From Rhodothermales bacterium (GTDB taxonomy: Bacteria > Bacteroidota > Rhodothermia > Rhodothermales > JAHQVL01), in assembly GCA_041391505.1 (NCBI GenBank), contig JAWKNW010000014.1:1-64000 (forward strand): a stretch of 64,000 bases of DNA, in the 5' to 3' direction. Below are positions 39,595-48,062 of this stretch, piece by piece. How positions within the stretch are numbered: the first letter of the stretch is position 1; every line of letters begins with the position of its first letter. Under the pieces are notes generated by a model that was not told the DNA's origin, searched no databases, and saw only the letters and a list, made by a program, of their open reading frames with translations. The translations under genes and the position numbers were made by a program.

Positions 39595-41520
39595 ATGCTG
39601 GTCGAGATGGAGCTTTCCACCGAGACGCGCCTCGCGTTGTCGCCCCGCCACGAATCGTTTCATCGTATCGCCCGTCTTGCCGCCCGCATCGCCGGCGTGC
39701 CGGCGGCGCTCGTCATTTTCGGCGAAGGCGAAAGCCAGCACATCGTGGCCACGTCCGGTCTGGAGCCCAATACCACGCTCCGGGCGCTGGATCTCCCCGG
39801 CGCCGGCGGCATCAGCCAGACCATCGTCCTCTACGACCTCATCCAGGAGGGCATCCCGGTCTTCGGCGAATCGCTGGGTTATCGTTTTTTTGCCGCGTTT
39901 CCCATCCCCGGGGCGGGCGCCCCGGACGCGAGCCGGCTCTGCCTGCTGGATATCGTGCCGCGCGCCCTCACGACCGACCAGTGCAAGGTGCTGGAGGACC
40001 TCGCGCTCCTCGCTTCGTCCGAACGCGCGAAGGCCACGGCCGACACCCTGCTCGATGTGACGCAGGACGCCATCTACATCCTGGGCCGCGAGGGCGAGAT
40101 CCTGTTCTGGAACCAGCGCGCCCGCGAAGTCTACGGATGGACCCGCGACATGGCCATCGGCCAGCACGCCGGCGGCCTGCTCCACGACGCGGAAGACACC
40201 CGGTTCGACCGGGCGTGCGTGGAGGTGTTTGCCAACGGGTTCTGGCGGGGCGAAATGCGGCAGGTCAACCAGCGGGGCGAGGTGGTGGTGGTCCAGAGCC
40301 GGTGGACGTCGGTGCGCGAATCGCCCGAGCTGCCGGGTGAAATCCTCGTCGTGAACACCGACATCACGGAGCAGCGTTCGCTCGAAACGCAGCTGCTCCG
40401 TTCGCAGCGGATGGAAAGCCTCGGCACCCTCGCCGGCGGCATCGCGCACGACATGAACAATATGCTGGGGCCGATCATGATGTCGGTCCAGCTCCTGCGC
40501 GGCCGCACCCAGGACGAAAAGAGCATCCAGCTGCTCAATACGCTGGAGGCCTCCGCACAACGCGGCGCCGATCTCCTGCGCCAGGTGCTCTCGTTCGCGC
40601 GGGGCGTGGAGGGCGAACGGGTGCCGGTGGATGTCCGCCGGCTTATCCATGAAGTGCAGAGCCTGCTCGGCGAGGCACTGCCTCCGACGATCGAGCAGCG
40701 GGTGTATCTGGAAGACCACCTCTGGGCGGTCGAAGGAGACCCCACCCAGCTGCACCAGGTCCTGATGAACCTCAGCGTCAACGCCCGCGACGCCATGCCC
40801 GATGGCGGCATGCTGCGGGTGCGCGCGGTGAACATCGTGCTCGACGAAGCCGCCGCGAGCCACCTGCCCGACGCGCGGTCCGGCCGCTTCGTCATGATCG
40901 CCGTGACCGACACCGGCACCGGCATGTCGCAGGACGTGCTCGATAAAATCTTCGATCCGTTTTTTACGACCAAAAGCCGCGGCACCGGGCTCGGACTTTC
41001 GACCACGCTCGGCATCGTCAAGAGCCACGGCGGCTACGTCGCGATCGACAGCGAGCCGGGGCATGGCTCGCAGTTCCGCGTCTACCTCCCGGCGTGCGAC
41101 GTCGAAAACGAAACGCCGGCGTACGCCGAGGAAGGCGCCTCGCCCGATGGCGCGGGCGAAACCATTCTCGTGATCGACGACGAGCCGGCGATGCGCATGC
41201 TCACCCAGTCGGTCCTCGAAGAACACGGCTATCGCGTGCTTCTGGCCTCGGACGGCAAGGAAGGGCTCGAACGCTACGCGCGCCACCGGGCCGACATCGC
41301 GGCCGTGGTCACCGATATCATGATGCCGAGCCTGGACGGGTCCCGCCTGATGCAGGCCCTGTACGACATGAACCCCGAGGTGAAGATCGTCGCCGTGAGC
41401 GGCGGCATCACCCGGGAGCAGCTGCTCGACCGCGTCGGCGTCATCCCCCACGACTTTCTGGCGAAGCCCTACGGCGCCGCCGACCTCCTGCGTCTCATGC
41501 GCGCCGTACTGGCCAGCTGA
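39595..41520 (+). CDS. GAF-PAS sensor histidine kinase with C-terminal receiver domain
   Basis: The 641-residue protein has an N-terminal GAF-like region (about residues 15-140), a PAS domain (about 150-265, with DAIYILGREGEILFWNQRA), and HisKA with the phospho-accepting His in LAGGIAHDMNNMLGPI. HATPase_c follows with GTGLGLSTTLGIVKSHGG, and then a receiver (ILVIDDEPAMRML, acceptor Asp in VVTDIMMPSLDGS, Lys in FLAKPYG). No membrane helix is seen. The single-domain receiver encoded 39 bases downstream is the obvious partner. The ATG at 39595 is used; the one at 39607 is an alternative. Confidence 0.93.
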   Translation: MLVEMELSTETRLALSPRHESFHRIARLAARIAGVPAALVIFGEGESQHIVATSGLEPNTTLRALDLPGAGGISQTIVLYDLIQEGIPVFGESLGYRFFAAFPIPGAGAPDASRLCLLDIVPRALTTDQCKVLEDLALLASSERAKATADTLLDVTQDAIYILGREGEILFWNQRAREVYGWTRDMAIGQHAGGLLHDAEDTRFDRACVEVFANGFWRGEMRQVNQRGEVVVVQSRWTSVRESPELPGEILVVNTDITEQRSLETQLLRSQRMESLGTLAGGIAHDMNNMLGPIMMSVQLLRGRTQDEKSIQLLNTLEASAQRGADLLRQVLSFARGVEGERVPVDVRRLIHEVQSLLGEALPPTIEQRVYLEDHLWAVEGDPTQLHQVLMNLSVNARDAMPDGGMLRVRAVNIVLDEAAASHLPDARSGRFVMIAVTDTGTGMSQDVLDKIFDPFFTTKSRGTGLGLSTTLGIVKSHGGYVAIDSEPGHGSQFRVYLPACDVENETPAYAEEGASPDGAGETILVIDDEPAMRMLTQSVLEEHGYRVLLASDGKEGLERYARHRADIAAVVTDIMMPSLDGSRLMQALYDMNPEVKIVAVSGGITREQLLDRVGVIPHDFLAKPYGAADLLRLMRAVLAS

Positions 41521-41559
41521 CGCCCTTTCCATCGTTCACCAGCACGCCCGGGTATCCCC

Positions 41560-41964
41560 ATGCAAGCCAAGATCCTTGTCATCGACGACGACGAACTGTT
41601 GCGGCGCACCATCCGCTTTGTGCTCGAAGACCGCGGCTTTCAGGTGTTCGAGGCGCCGGATGGGAGCGAGGGGTTCGATATCGCCAGCGAAGCCTCGCCC
41701 GATGTCATCCTGCTCGACATCCGCATGGCGGAGATGAACGGCTTTTCGACGCTGCAGGCCATCAAGGGTGATCCGCTCCTCCAGCATATCCCCATCATCA
41801 TGATGACCGGGATGCCCTCCGAGCTGAGCAAGAAACGCTGCAAGCAGGCCGGCGCCGAGTATTTCCTCACCAAGCCGTTCTCGGCCAGCCACCTCATCGA
41901 TCTGATCACGATGATCCCCGTCCGGACCAAAGGGCTGCGGCTTTCATCAGATATCCAGTTATGA
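41560..41964 (+). CDS. Single-domain response regulator (CheY-like)
   Basis: The 134-residue protein is a stand-alone receiver domain: acidic pair in LVIDDDELLRR, acceptor Asp53 in ILLDIRMAEMNG, and conserved Lys in FLTKPFSA. It has no output domain, so it must act by protein contact or as a phosphate shuttle. Its position 39 bases after the hybrid kinase indicates that the two work together. Confidence 0.94.
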   Translation: MQAKILVIDDDELLRRTIRFVLEDRGFQVFEAPDGSEGFDIASEASPDVILLDIRMAEMNGFSTLQAIKGDPLLQHIPIIMMTGMPSELSKKRCKQAGAEYFLTKPFSASHLIDLITMIPVRTKGLRLSSDIQL

Positions 41965-42095
41965 TCGGCGCAACCGCTTGGCATGCGGTGCCGGTGTGCC
42001 TATCTTACTGGCGTCCGTGATAACACATCGGTGTCGGGAAACCGATCGCCGGCGTATTGGGTGTTACCACAAGTACCGATTAGCTGGCGAGCACG

Positions 42096-42566
42096 ATGCC
42101 TGAAGGATTAAAGACGTGGATCAAGCAGGGCGCTCCGTTTGAAAGCGAGGCGCAGGAAGCCGTTCTCAACCTGCTCGTTGCGGCATCGTACATGAGCGAG
42201 CGGCTGGAGCGTATCGCGCAGAAATACGACATCACGCGCAGCCAGTACAACATCCTTCGGATCTTGCGCGGCGCGCCCGAGGACGGCTACCCGCGCTGCG
42301 AGGTGCAGGGGCGGATGATCGATCGGAGCCCGGACGTCACCCGGCTGATGGATCGGCTGGTGGAACGCGGGCTGGTGGAACGCAAACGGTCCGACATCGA
42401 CCGCCGGGTCGCGCTCCATCGGATCACGGACAAGGGCCGCGCGCTGCTCGAGGAGATGCACCCGGACATCAGCAGCGTCACCACGTTTTTCGCCGAGCGC
42501 GTCAGCGCGGTGGACCGCAAGCACCTTTCCCGCATCTGCGAGGGCATCTACCTCGAGCGGGAGTGA
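42096..42566 (+). CDS. MarR family transcriptional regulator
   Basis: The 156-residue protein has a winged helix-turn-helix of the MarR type: ITRSQYNILRILRG leads into the recognition region VTRLMDRLVERGLVERKRSDIDRRVALHRIT, seen in overlapping pieces around residues 85-115. Its target is not evident: the neighbouring genes on both sides face away or towards it without a shared promoter. The 131-bp upstream spacer may carry its own operator, but I could not identify a clear palindrome. Confidence 0.93.
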   Translation: MPEGLKTWIKQGAPFESEAQEAVLNLLVAASYMSERLERIAQKYDITRSQYNILRILRGAPEDGYPRCEVQGRMIDRSPDVTRLMDRLVERGLVERKRSDIDRRVALHRITDKGRALLEEMHPDISSVTTFFAERVSAVDRKHLSRICEGIYLERE

Positions 42567-42662
42567 CGTACGGTCGCTCGTTCAGGGCGGAGGTCAGGAA
42601 GTTTCACGCCATCGGACACGGCGATCATCCCCCGACCCATCCGCCATCCCCTATACCCCGGT

Positions 42663-43940
42663 CTACTTCCGGCTGCTCATCGCCGGATACGGACGTTCGG
42701 TCGGGCCGACGTAGATCTGGCGGGGGCGGAAGATGCGGGTGTCGGGATCTTCGCGGAGTTCTTTCCACTGGGCGATCCAGCCGGGGAGCCGGCCGATGGC
42801 GAACATCACCGTGTACATGTTCGTCGGGAGCCCCATGGCGCGGTAGAGGATGCCGCTGTAGAAGTCGACGTTCGGGTACAGCTTGCGGTCGACGAAGTAG
42901 CTGTCCTCCAGCGCGATGCGTTCGAGGTTTTTGGCCACATCGAGCAGCGGATCTTTGACCCCGAGTTCGTCGAGGACCTTGTCCGCCGCTTTTTTGATGA
43001 TCTTGGCGCGGGGGTCGAAGTTTTTGTAGACGCGGTGGCCGAAGCCCATGAGGCGGAAGGAGTCGTCCTTGTCCTTGGCCTTCTGCATGTACTTCTTGTA
43101 GTCGCCGCCGTCCGCCACGATCATGTCGAGCATGTTGATGACGGCCTGGTTGGCGCCGCCGTGGAGCGGGCCGGAGAGGGCGCAGATGCCGGCGGAAATG
43201 GAGGCGAAGAGGTTGGCGCCGCTGCTGCCCACCATACGGACGGTCGAGGTGCTGCAGTTCTGCTCGTGTTCGGCGTGCAGGATCAGCAGCAGGTCCAGCG
43301 CTTCGGCGAGGGTCTTGCTGACCTTGTAGTCCTCGGTCGGGACGGCGAACATCATGTTCAGGAAGTTGCTCGGATAGTCGAGGTCGTTCCGGGGATAGAC
43401 GTACGGTTGCCCGATGGATTTTTTATAGGAGAACGCCGCGACGGTGCTCAGCTTGGCCAGGAGGCGGATGATGTTGAGTTCGACATCCGCCGGCGCGTTC
43501 GATTCCGGGTAAAACGTGGAGAGGGTGGATACCATGCTCGAGAGCACGCTCATCGGATGGGCGCTGCTCGGATACCCCTCGAAGAATTTCTTGAAGTCCT
43601 CGTGCAGCAGGCTGTGGTGCTTCAGCTGGCTCTCGAAGTGTTCGAGCTGGGCGGCGTTCGGCAGCTCGCCCTTGACGAGGAGGTAGCAGATTTCGGTGAA
43701 GGTGGAGTTTTCAGCGAGTTGCTCGATCGGATAGCCACGGTAGCGGAGGATGCCCTTTTCGCCATCGATGTAGGTGATGGCGCTCTGGCACGATCCGGTA
43801 TTGCCGAAGCCGACATCGAGCGTGATGGCGCCCGTCTGGCTGCGCAGCTTCGAGATGCCCATGCCCACTTCGTTTTCACTCCCGACCACAATCGGAAGGT
43901 CGATTTCTTTCTGGTCGATGCTGAGCTTCGCTGTGTCCAT
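42663..43940 (-). CDS. gltA: Citrate synthase (type II)
   Basis: The 425-residue enzyme condenses oxaloacetate and acetyl-CoA in the TCA cycle. Catalytic regions are visible: LILHAEHEQNCSTSTVRMVG, GPLHGGANQAVINML with the first active-site His, MGFGHRVYKNFDPRA with the second His, and VDFYSGILYRAMG with the catalytic Asp. The length and the N-terminal beta-rich domain (residues 1-50) fit the hexameric, NADH-sensitive type of Gram-negative bacteria, although allosteric behaviour is not proven by sequence. The ATG at 43940 is the family start. Confidence 0.97.
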   Translation of the reverse strand: MDTAKLSIDQKEIDLPIVVGSENEVGMGISKLRSQTGAITLDVGFGNTGSCQSAITYIDGEKGILRYRGYPIEQLAENSTFTEICYLLVKGELPNAAQLEHFESQLKHHSLLHEDFKKFFEGYPSSAHPMSVLSSMVSTLSTFYPESNAPADVELNIIRLLAKLSTVAAFSYKKSIGQPYVYPRNDLDYPSNFLNMMFAVPTEDYKVSKTLAEALDLLLILHAEHEQNCSTSTVRMVGSSGANLFASISAGICALSGPLHGGANQAVINMLDMIVADGGDYKKYMQKAKDKDDSFRLMGFGHRVYKNFDPRAKIIKKAADKVLDELGVKDPLLDVAKNLERIALEDSYFVDRKLYPNVDFYSGILYRAMGLPTNMYTVMFAIGRLPGWIAQWKELREDPDTRIFRPRQIYVGPTERPYPAMSSRK

Positions 43941-44326
43941 GTTCCGATAGTTCTTAAATGTAACGGCGTCTATGGTATCGCTTCCGTCCTACCCATCCAG
44001 CAGAAAAAAGGGTCCTCAAAATGAGCGGACGGGCGGAAAAATATGCGCCCCGAAAATGAGCGTTTTGCCTCATTTCACCGGGAAGATCCGATATCCGGGG
44101 GGGTAAGGCAAGAAGCAAACCAGCTTATGCCGGCGCAACGCCCGAAGGGCTTCCGCCAAGGTAGCAACGTAAGGGGCGACTTATGACAGGCGAACCCCCA
44201 CTTATGTTACCCTCCGGGCTGCCGATTAGATGGATAGAAGGTCTGAATTCCCCCCATTCGACCACCGGCTCGCATGTCGTTTACCCACCGTGCGCCCGGC
44301 GTAATTCATCTAGTGAAGGATTTACC
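43941..44326. other. 386-bp divergent spacer between gltA and the HtrA-like gene, with an inverted repeat
   Basis: No gene is supported. The spacer must hold promoters for both flanking genes. It contains a perfect 7-base inverted repeat AAATGAG-CGTTTTGC-CTCATTT at 44054-44075, and AAAATGAGCG also occurs just upstream near 44018-44027, so the word is partly repeated. That could be an operator. AAGGA lies seven bases before the ATG at 44327. Confidence 0.45.
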
Positions 44327-45748
44327 ATGAAGCTCAAAGGGAAGGTGCTACTGGCCTGCTTCTGCGCGCTCGCGTTTCTCCTGGGCGGCGCCGCCGTGAC
44401 CGTGACCGACGGAATGTTCGAGTTGGGTCGCGAGGCCGATGCGGCCAGCCGGCCCCTGGCGGCGCTCGATCCGTCCGCCTTCGAGGCGGCCCTCGCCGGC
44501 GCGCTGCCGGCCGTCGTGCAGATCGAAGCCCTCACGCTCGATCGCCAGCCCTTCGGGCCCGATCAACTCGAACAGTTTTTTATCCCCGGACAGCGCCAGG
44601 CCGACGAGGACACCGACCGGGGTCTCGGCTCCGGTATCGTCGTCCGTGAGGACGGGTTTATCGTCACGTCCCGTCATGTCCTGCGCAACGCGGATCGGAT
44701 CAAGGTGACGCTGGCGGACGGGACGCGGCATACCGCGGAGCTGATCGGGACGGATACCGGCTCCGACCTCGCCGTCCTCCGGGTCGATGCCCGCGGCCTG
44801 ACGCCGGCCCGCTTCGCCGACGACACGCGGCTGGCGGCCGGGCAGCTGATCGTGGCGGTCGGCTCGCCGCTGGCGCGCCACCTCCGGCAGTCGGCCACGG
44901 CGGGCATCATCAGCACCGTGGCGACGCGTGATGGCGAGGTGCGCTATCTCCAGACCGACGCCGCCCTCGCGAACGGCAGCGCGGGAAGCCCGCTCTTCAA
45001 CCTGGATGGCCGGGTCGCCGGCCTCGCGCAGTATCGTATGGACCGGCCCACGACGGGCGTGCATGGCGCCGTGCCGGCCGGCACCGTCGTCCGCGTGGCC
45101 GATGCGCTCATCGCACGCGGGAAACGCGGTGCGGGGCGGCTCGGCCTCTCCTATGCCCCGGCGGGCGATCCGGCGGCGCCCGGGCACGTGCGGGTCTTCG
45201 ATGTCGAACGCGGCGGCGCGGCCGACCGGGCCGGCATCCGGGTCGGCGATCTCATCGTGGCCGTCGAACGCGAACCGCTGCGCGACCCGATCGATCTGGC
45301 GGACCGGGTGGCCGCGGGCGCGCCGGGCGACACCCTCCTGCTGGATGTTCAGCGCCGGACGGACGTGATGTCGGTGGATGTCGTGCTGGACGCGGCGGCG
45401 CGCCCCGCGCCGCGCACGACCGGCGGAGCCAGGGAGCCGTTCGAACTCGAAATGGGCTTCACGGTCGACGACCTCACCTACGAAGTCGCCCGCGACATGG
45501 AGATACCGGCATCCAGCGGCGTGGTCGTCCTGCACGTCGACCCGTCGAGCGATGCGTACCGCGAGAGCGACCTCCGCGGCGGCATGGTCATCGTCGAGAT
45601 GGCCGGCGAGCCCGTCCGCAACCGCGACGACTTCATGCGCATCTACCGGAAGATGCCCGACGAGGCATATTTCCTGGTGATCTGCTACGCGCCGCTCCAG
45701 TCGGCGCCGATCATGACGGCGCTGATGAAGCCCTGCGTGAGCTGCTGA
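44327..45748 (+). CDS. HtrA/DegP-like protein with catalytic Ser replaced by Ala (probable pseudoprotease), two PDZ domains
   Basis: The 473-residue protein has an N-terminal signal/anchor (ACFCALAFLLGGAAVTV), a trypsin-like domain, and two PDZ domains (about residues 275-355 and 370-460). In the protease domain, His117 (TSRHVL) and Asp147 (GTDTGSDLAVL) of the triad are kept. The serine site, normally G-N-S-G-G-P-L, reads G-S-A-G-S-P-L, so the catalytic position is Ala219, with Ser218 just before it. The DNA codon is GCG, which cannot be a reading slip of one base into the usual motif. It may be a chaperone or scaffold rather than a protease. The ATG at 44327 follows AAGGA. Confidence 0.9.
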   Translation: MKLKGKVLLACFCALAFLLGGAAVTVTDGMFELGREADAASRPLAALDPSAFEAALAGALPAVVQIEALTLDRQPFGPDQLEQFFIPGQRQADEDTDRGLGSGIVVREDGFIVTSRHVLRNADRIKVTLADGTRHTAELIGTDTGSDLAVLRVDARGLTPARFADDTRLAAGQLIVAVGSPLARHLRQSATAGIISTVATRDGEVRYLQTDAALANGSAGSPLFNLDGRVAGLAQYRMDRPTTGVHGAVPAGTVVRVADALIARGKRGAGRLGLSYAPAGDPAAPGHVRVFDVERGGAADRAGIRVGDLIVAVEREPLRDPIDLADRVAAGAPGDTLLLDVQRRTDVMSVDVVLDAAARPAPRTTGGAREPFELEMGFTVDDLTYEVARDMEIPASSGVVVLHVDPSSDAYRESDLRGGMVIVEMAGEPVRNRDDFMRIYRKMPDEAYFLVICYAPLQSAPIMTALMKPCVSC

Positions 45749-45763
45749 CGCCGAAAAAAACGA

Positions 45764-45811
45764 AACGGGATGCAGGACGGCCCATGACTGCCATCCTGCA
45801 TCCCGTTTTTT
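45764..45811. terminator. Bidirectional intrinsic terminator between convergent genes
   Basis: A perfect 14-base stem (AACGGGATGCAGGA at 45764-45777 with its complement at 45794-45807) is followed by a T-run, and an A-run precedes it at 45754-45760. It therefore can terminate both the htrA-like gene and the malectin gene. The arm contains the word GGGATGCAGGA, which also occurs at 33760-33770. Confidence 0.93.
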
Positions 45812-45832
45812 GCACCCCGACGCCGCGTGCGA

Positions 45833-47164
45833 TTACTTCAGCAGCACCACCCGCTGGGCTTCGCTGAAGGATTCGCCGGCGGCCTGGATCAGGTAGATCC
45901 CGCTCGGGAGCGCATGGGGCGCAAACTGCATGGACTGGATCTGGTTGGCCGGCATCACGCCGTCGAACAGGCGATCCACTTCGCGTCCCAGCATGTCGAA
46001 CACGCGCACGGTCACGTGCTGGCTGCGCGCCACCGTGAGCGTGAACTGCGTCTCCGGATTAAAGGGATTCGGGTACGCCGCGGTGAGCCGGTGCGTGCCC
46101 GGCACCTCGGTCGACGTTTCGTCTTCCACGGCGACGAGGCTCGCGCTGGTCAGCGCGATGCCCGCGACCTTGGCGGTGGCCGTTCCGGAATTGCTGCGCA
46201 CGAAGGTGATGTTGAGAATGCCGTCGATGATGGAGACCCCTTCGAGCTCCTGGATGACCGCGGTATTCAGCGCGCCGGCGGTGCCCACGATGTCGAAATC
46301 CGTGATCAGCGTATCGCCTTCAACCACGATATCCATCAGGCGCTGGCCGGCCGTGTCGAAAAAGCTCTCCGAAAAATGGAGTTCCAGCGAGTAGACCCCC
46401 TGCGGCACGCCCGGCAGAACGAACCGCAGGGTGTTCGCAAAGCGTTCCGACTGGTACAGCAGATCGGCCGTCGTGTTGGCGATGGGCAGATTATCCGTCG
46501 AGATCTGGCCTTCCAGGAAATAGTAGCCCGGATCCTCCACGAACGGGACGTCGCTCACCGTCAGCGCCGGCCCGGCCACGTTGATGCCGAACGGGATGGA
46601 GATCGGGTCGAAGTCGCCAAACACCTCGATCGCGTTGATCTTGGCGCGCTCGACCACGGCCGAGAAGACGACGTTCAGCGTGTCGTCGTTGACCGCGATA
46701 TTGAGGATGGTTTCCGTGATCGCCGTGTTGGCGCCGCCCGCGCTGGCGAAGATGTCGTAGTCGTCCAGCACCGTGGTGCCCTCTACCGCGACATCGAAGA
46801 TGCGGCGGCCGGCGACGGTGAACGCCGTCTCGGCGAAGTGGAGGCGGACCGAGTAGATGCCGTTCTGCGGCACCGGGATGCTGTAGCCGAAGGGCAAGCC
46901 GTCGTCGTTCGTGATCCGTTCGGTGCGGAACAGGTCGTCTTCCTCGGTGCCGGCGATTTCGCGGCTGTCGAACGAGGCCGTCTTGCTGTCGGTGAAATAA
47001 GCGTCGCTCGTGTAGTTGGTGCCGTCCAGCGTGAAGGACGGACCGCCGGAGTTGAGCCGGATGAGCGGCGCGCTCTGGCCGAGCGCGGCGCCCGGGACGA
47101 GAGCCAGGAGGACGGCCGCGACCAGGAGGTGGCGGCGGAACGAGAACGTGCGTGGGGTATCCAT
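45833..47164 (-). CDS. Secreted protein with two malectin-like domains and T9SS sorting domain
   Basis: The 443-residue protein has a signal peptide (HLLVAAVLLALVPGAALG) and two malectin-like carbohydrate-binding domains at about residues 35-180 and 195-345; each has a YSVRLHFAETAF- or YSLELHFSESFF-type core. The C-terminus is a type A T9SS sorting domain: AAYPNPFNPETQFTLTV, VRVFDMLGREV, and ALPSGIYLIQA. It is therefore probably exported across the outer membrane and held at the surface, where it could bind glycans. The ATG at 47164 is preferred over one eight codons upstream. Confidence 0.88.
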   Translation of the reverse strand: MDTPRTFSFRRHLLVAAVLLALVPGAALGQSAPLIRLNSGGPSFTLDGTNYTSDAYFTDSKTASFDSREIAGTEEDDLFRTERITNDDGLPFGYSIPVPQNGIYSVRLHFAETAFTVAGRRIFDVAVEGTTVLDDYDIFASAGGANTAITETILNIAVNDDTLNVVFSAVVERAKINAIEVFGDFDPISIPFGINVAGPALTVSDVPFVEDPGYYFLEGQISTDNLPIANTTADLLYQSERFANTLRFVLPGVPQGVYSLELHFSESFFDTAGQRLMDIVVEGDTLITDFDIVGTAGALNTAVIQELEGVSIIDGILNITFVRSNSGTATAKVAGIALTSASLVAVEDETSTEVPGTHRLTAAYPNPFNPETQFTLTVARSQHVTVRVFDMLGREVDRLFDGVMPANQIQSMQFAPHALPSGIYLIQAAGESFSEAQRVVLLK

Positions 47165-47342
47165 ATTTGAATAGGGGATAAGGCGCATCGATAGCGTGCT
47201 GCCCTGACGGGCGCACGGAGAGGGTATGCAGTAGTTCGTGACGAGAAACCTGTTTTACTGAAAGGGGCGGCGGCGGGTCGGAACGCCGTCGTTTTCGCGC
47301 GTTCAAAACCGCGCCTTCCGTTCACATTTCGTACCCGTGTCG

Positions 47343-48062
47343 ATGCCGCATCCCCCAACCGATACCTCGCCGCTCGTGATCGACATGCGTCAGATCACCC
47401 GGATCTACACGGAGGGGGATCGCGAACGAACCGTGCTCGACGGCCTCGATTTGCGCCTGGAACGGGGCGCCTTCGCCGTCCTCCTCGGGCGGAGCGGCAC
47501 CGGCAAAAGTACGTTGCTCAATATCATCAGCGGCATCGATCTGCCCACGCGAGGCACGGTCCGGCTGGACGGCATCGACGTCACGCAGCTCAGCGAGCGC
47601 GAGCGGACGCTGTTCCGGCGCGAACGCATCGGCTTCGTTTTTCAGGCCTTTAACCTGATCCCCACCCTGACGGTGGAGGAAAATGTACTCCTCCCGTTGG
47701 AGCTGAACGGCCGCATGACGCCGGCCGCCACAGCCCAGGCGCTCGACATCCTCGACCAGGTGGGCCTCGCCGACCGGCGGGACAGCTACCCGGATCGCCT
47801 CTCGGGCGGCGAGCAGCAGCGCGTCGCCATCGCCCGCGCCCTCGCGCACGACCCGCCTCTCATCCTCGCCGACGAGCCGACGGGCAACCTCGACGACGAC
47901 ACGGCCGGCCGCATCCTCGAGCTGTTCGACACGCTCGTCCGCGGCCTCGGCAAGACCACCCTCATCGTGACGCACGACCGCTCGATGCGGTCGATGGCGG
48001 ACCGGGTCCTGACGCTCCACGGCGGGACGCTTTCCGAATATACGCCGGAGGCCATCGATTGA
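47343..48062 (+). CDS. ABC transporter ATP-binding protein (LolD/MacB type)
   Basis: The 239-residue ATPase has Walker A GRSGTGKSTLLN, Q-loop region FVFQAFNLIPTLTVEEN, signature LSGGEQQRVAIARAL, Walker B LILADEPTGNLD, and an H-loop His in LIVTHDRS. The FNLIPTLTVEENV phrase is typical of ATPases that pair with FtsX-type permeases. A GTG at 47337 is an alternative start. Its stop overlaps the TTG start of the permease gene, so the two subunits are translationally coupled. Confidence 0.95.
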   Translation: MPHPPTDTSPLVIDMRQITRIYTEGDRERTVLDGLDLRLERGAFAVLLGRSGTGKSTLLNIISGIDLPTRGTVRLDGIDVTQLSERERTLFRRERIGFVFQAFNLIPTLTVEENVLLPLELNGRMTPAATAQALDILDQVGLADRRDSYPDRLSGGEQQRVAIARALAHDPPLILADEPTGNLDDDTAGRILELFDTLVRGLGKTTLIVTHDRSMRSMADRVLTLHGGTLSEYTPEAID

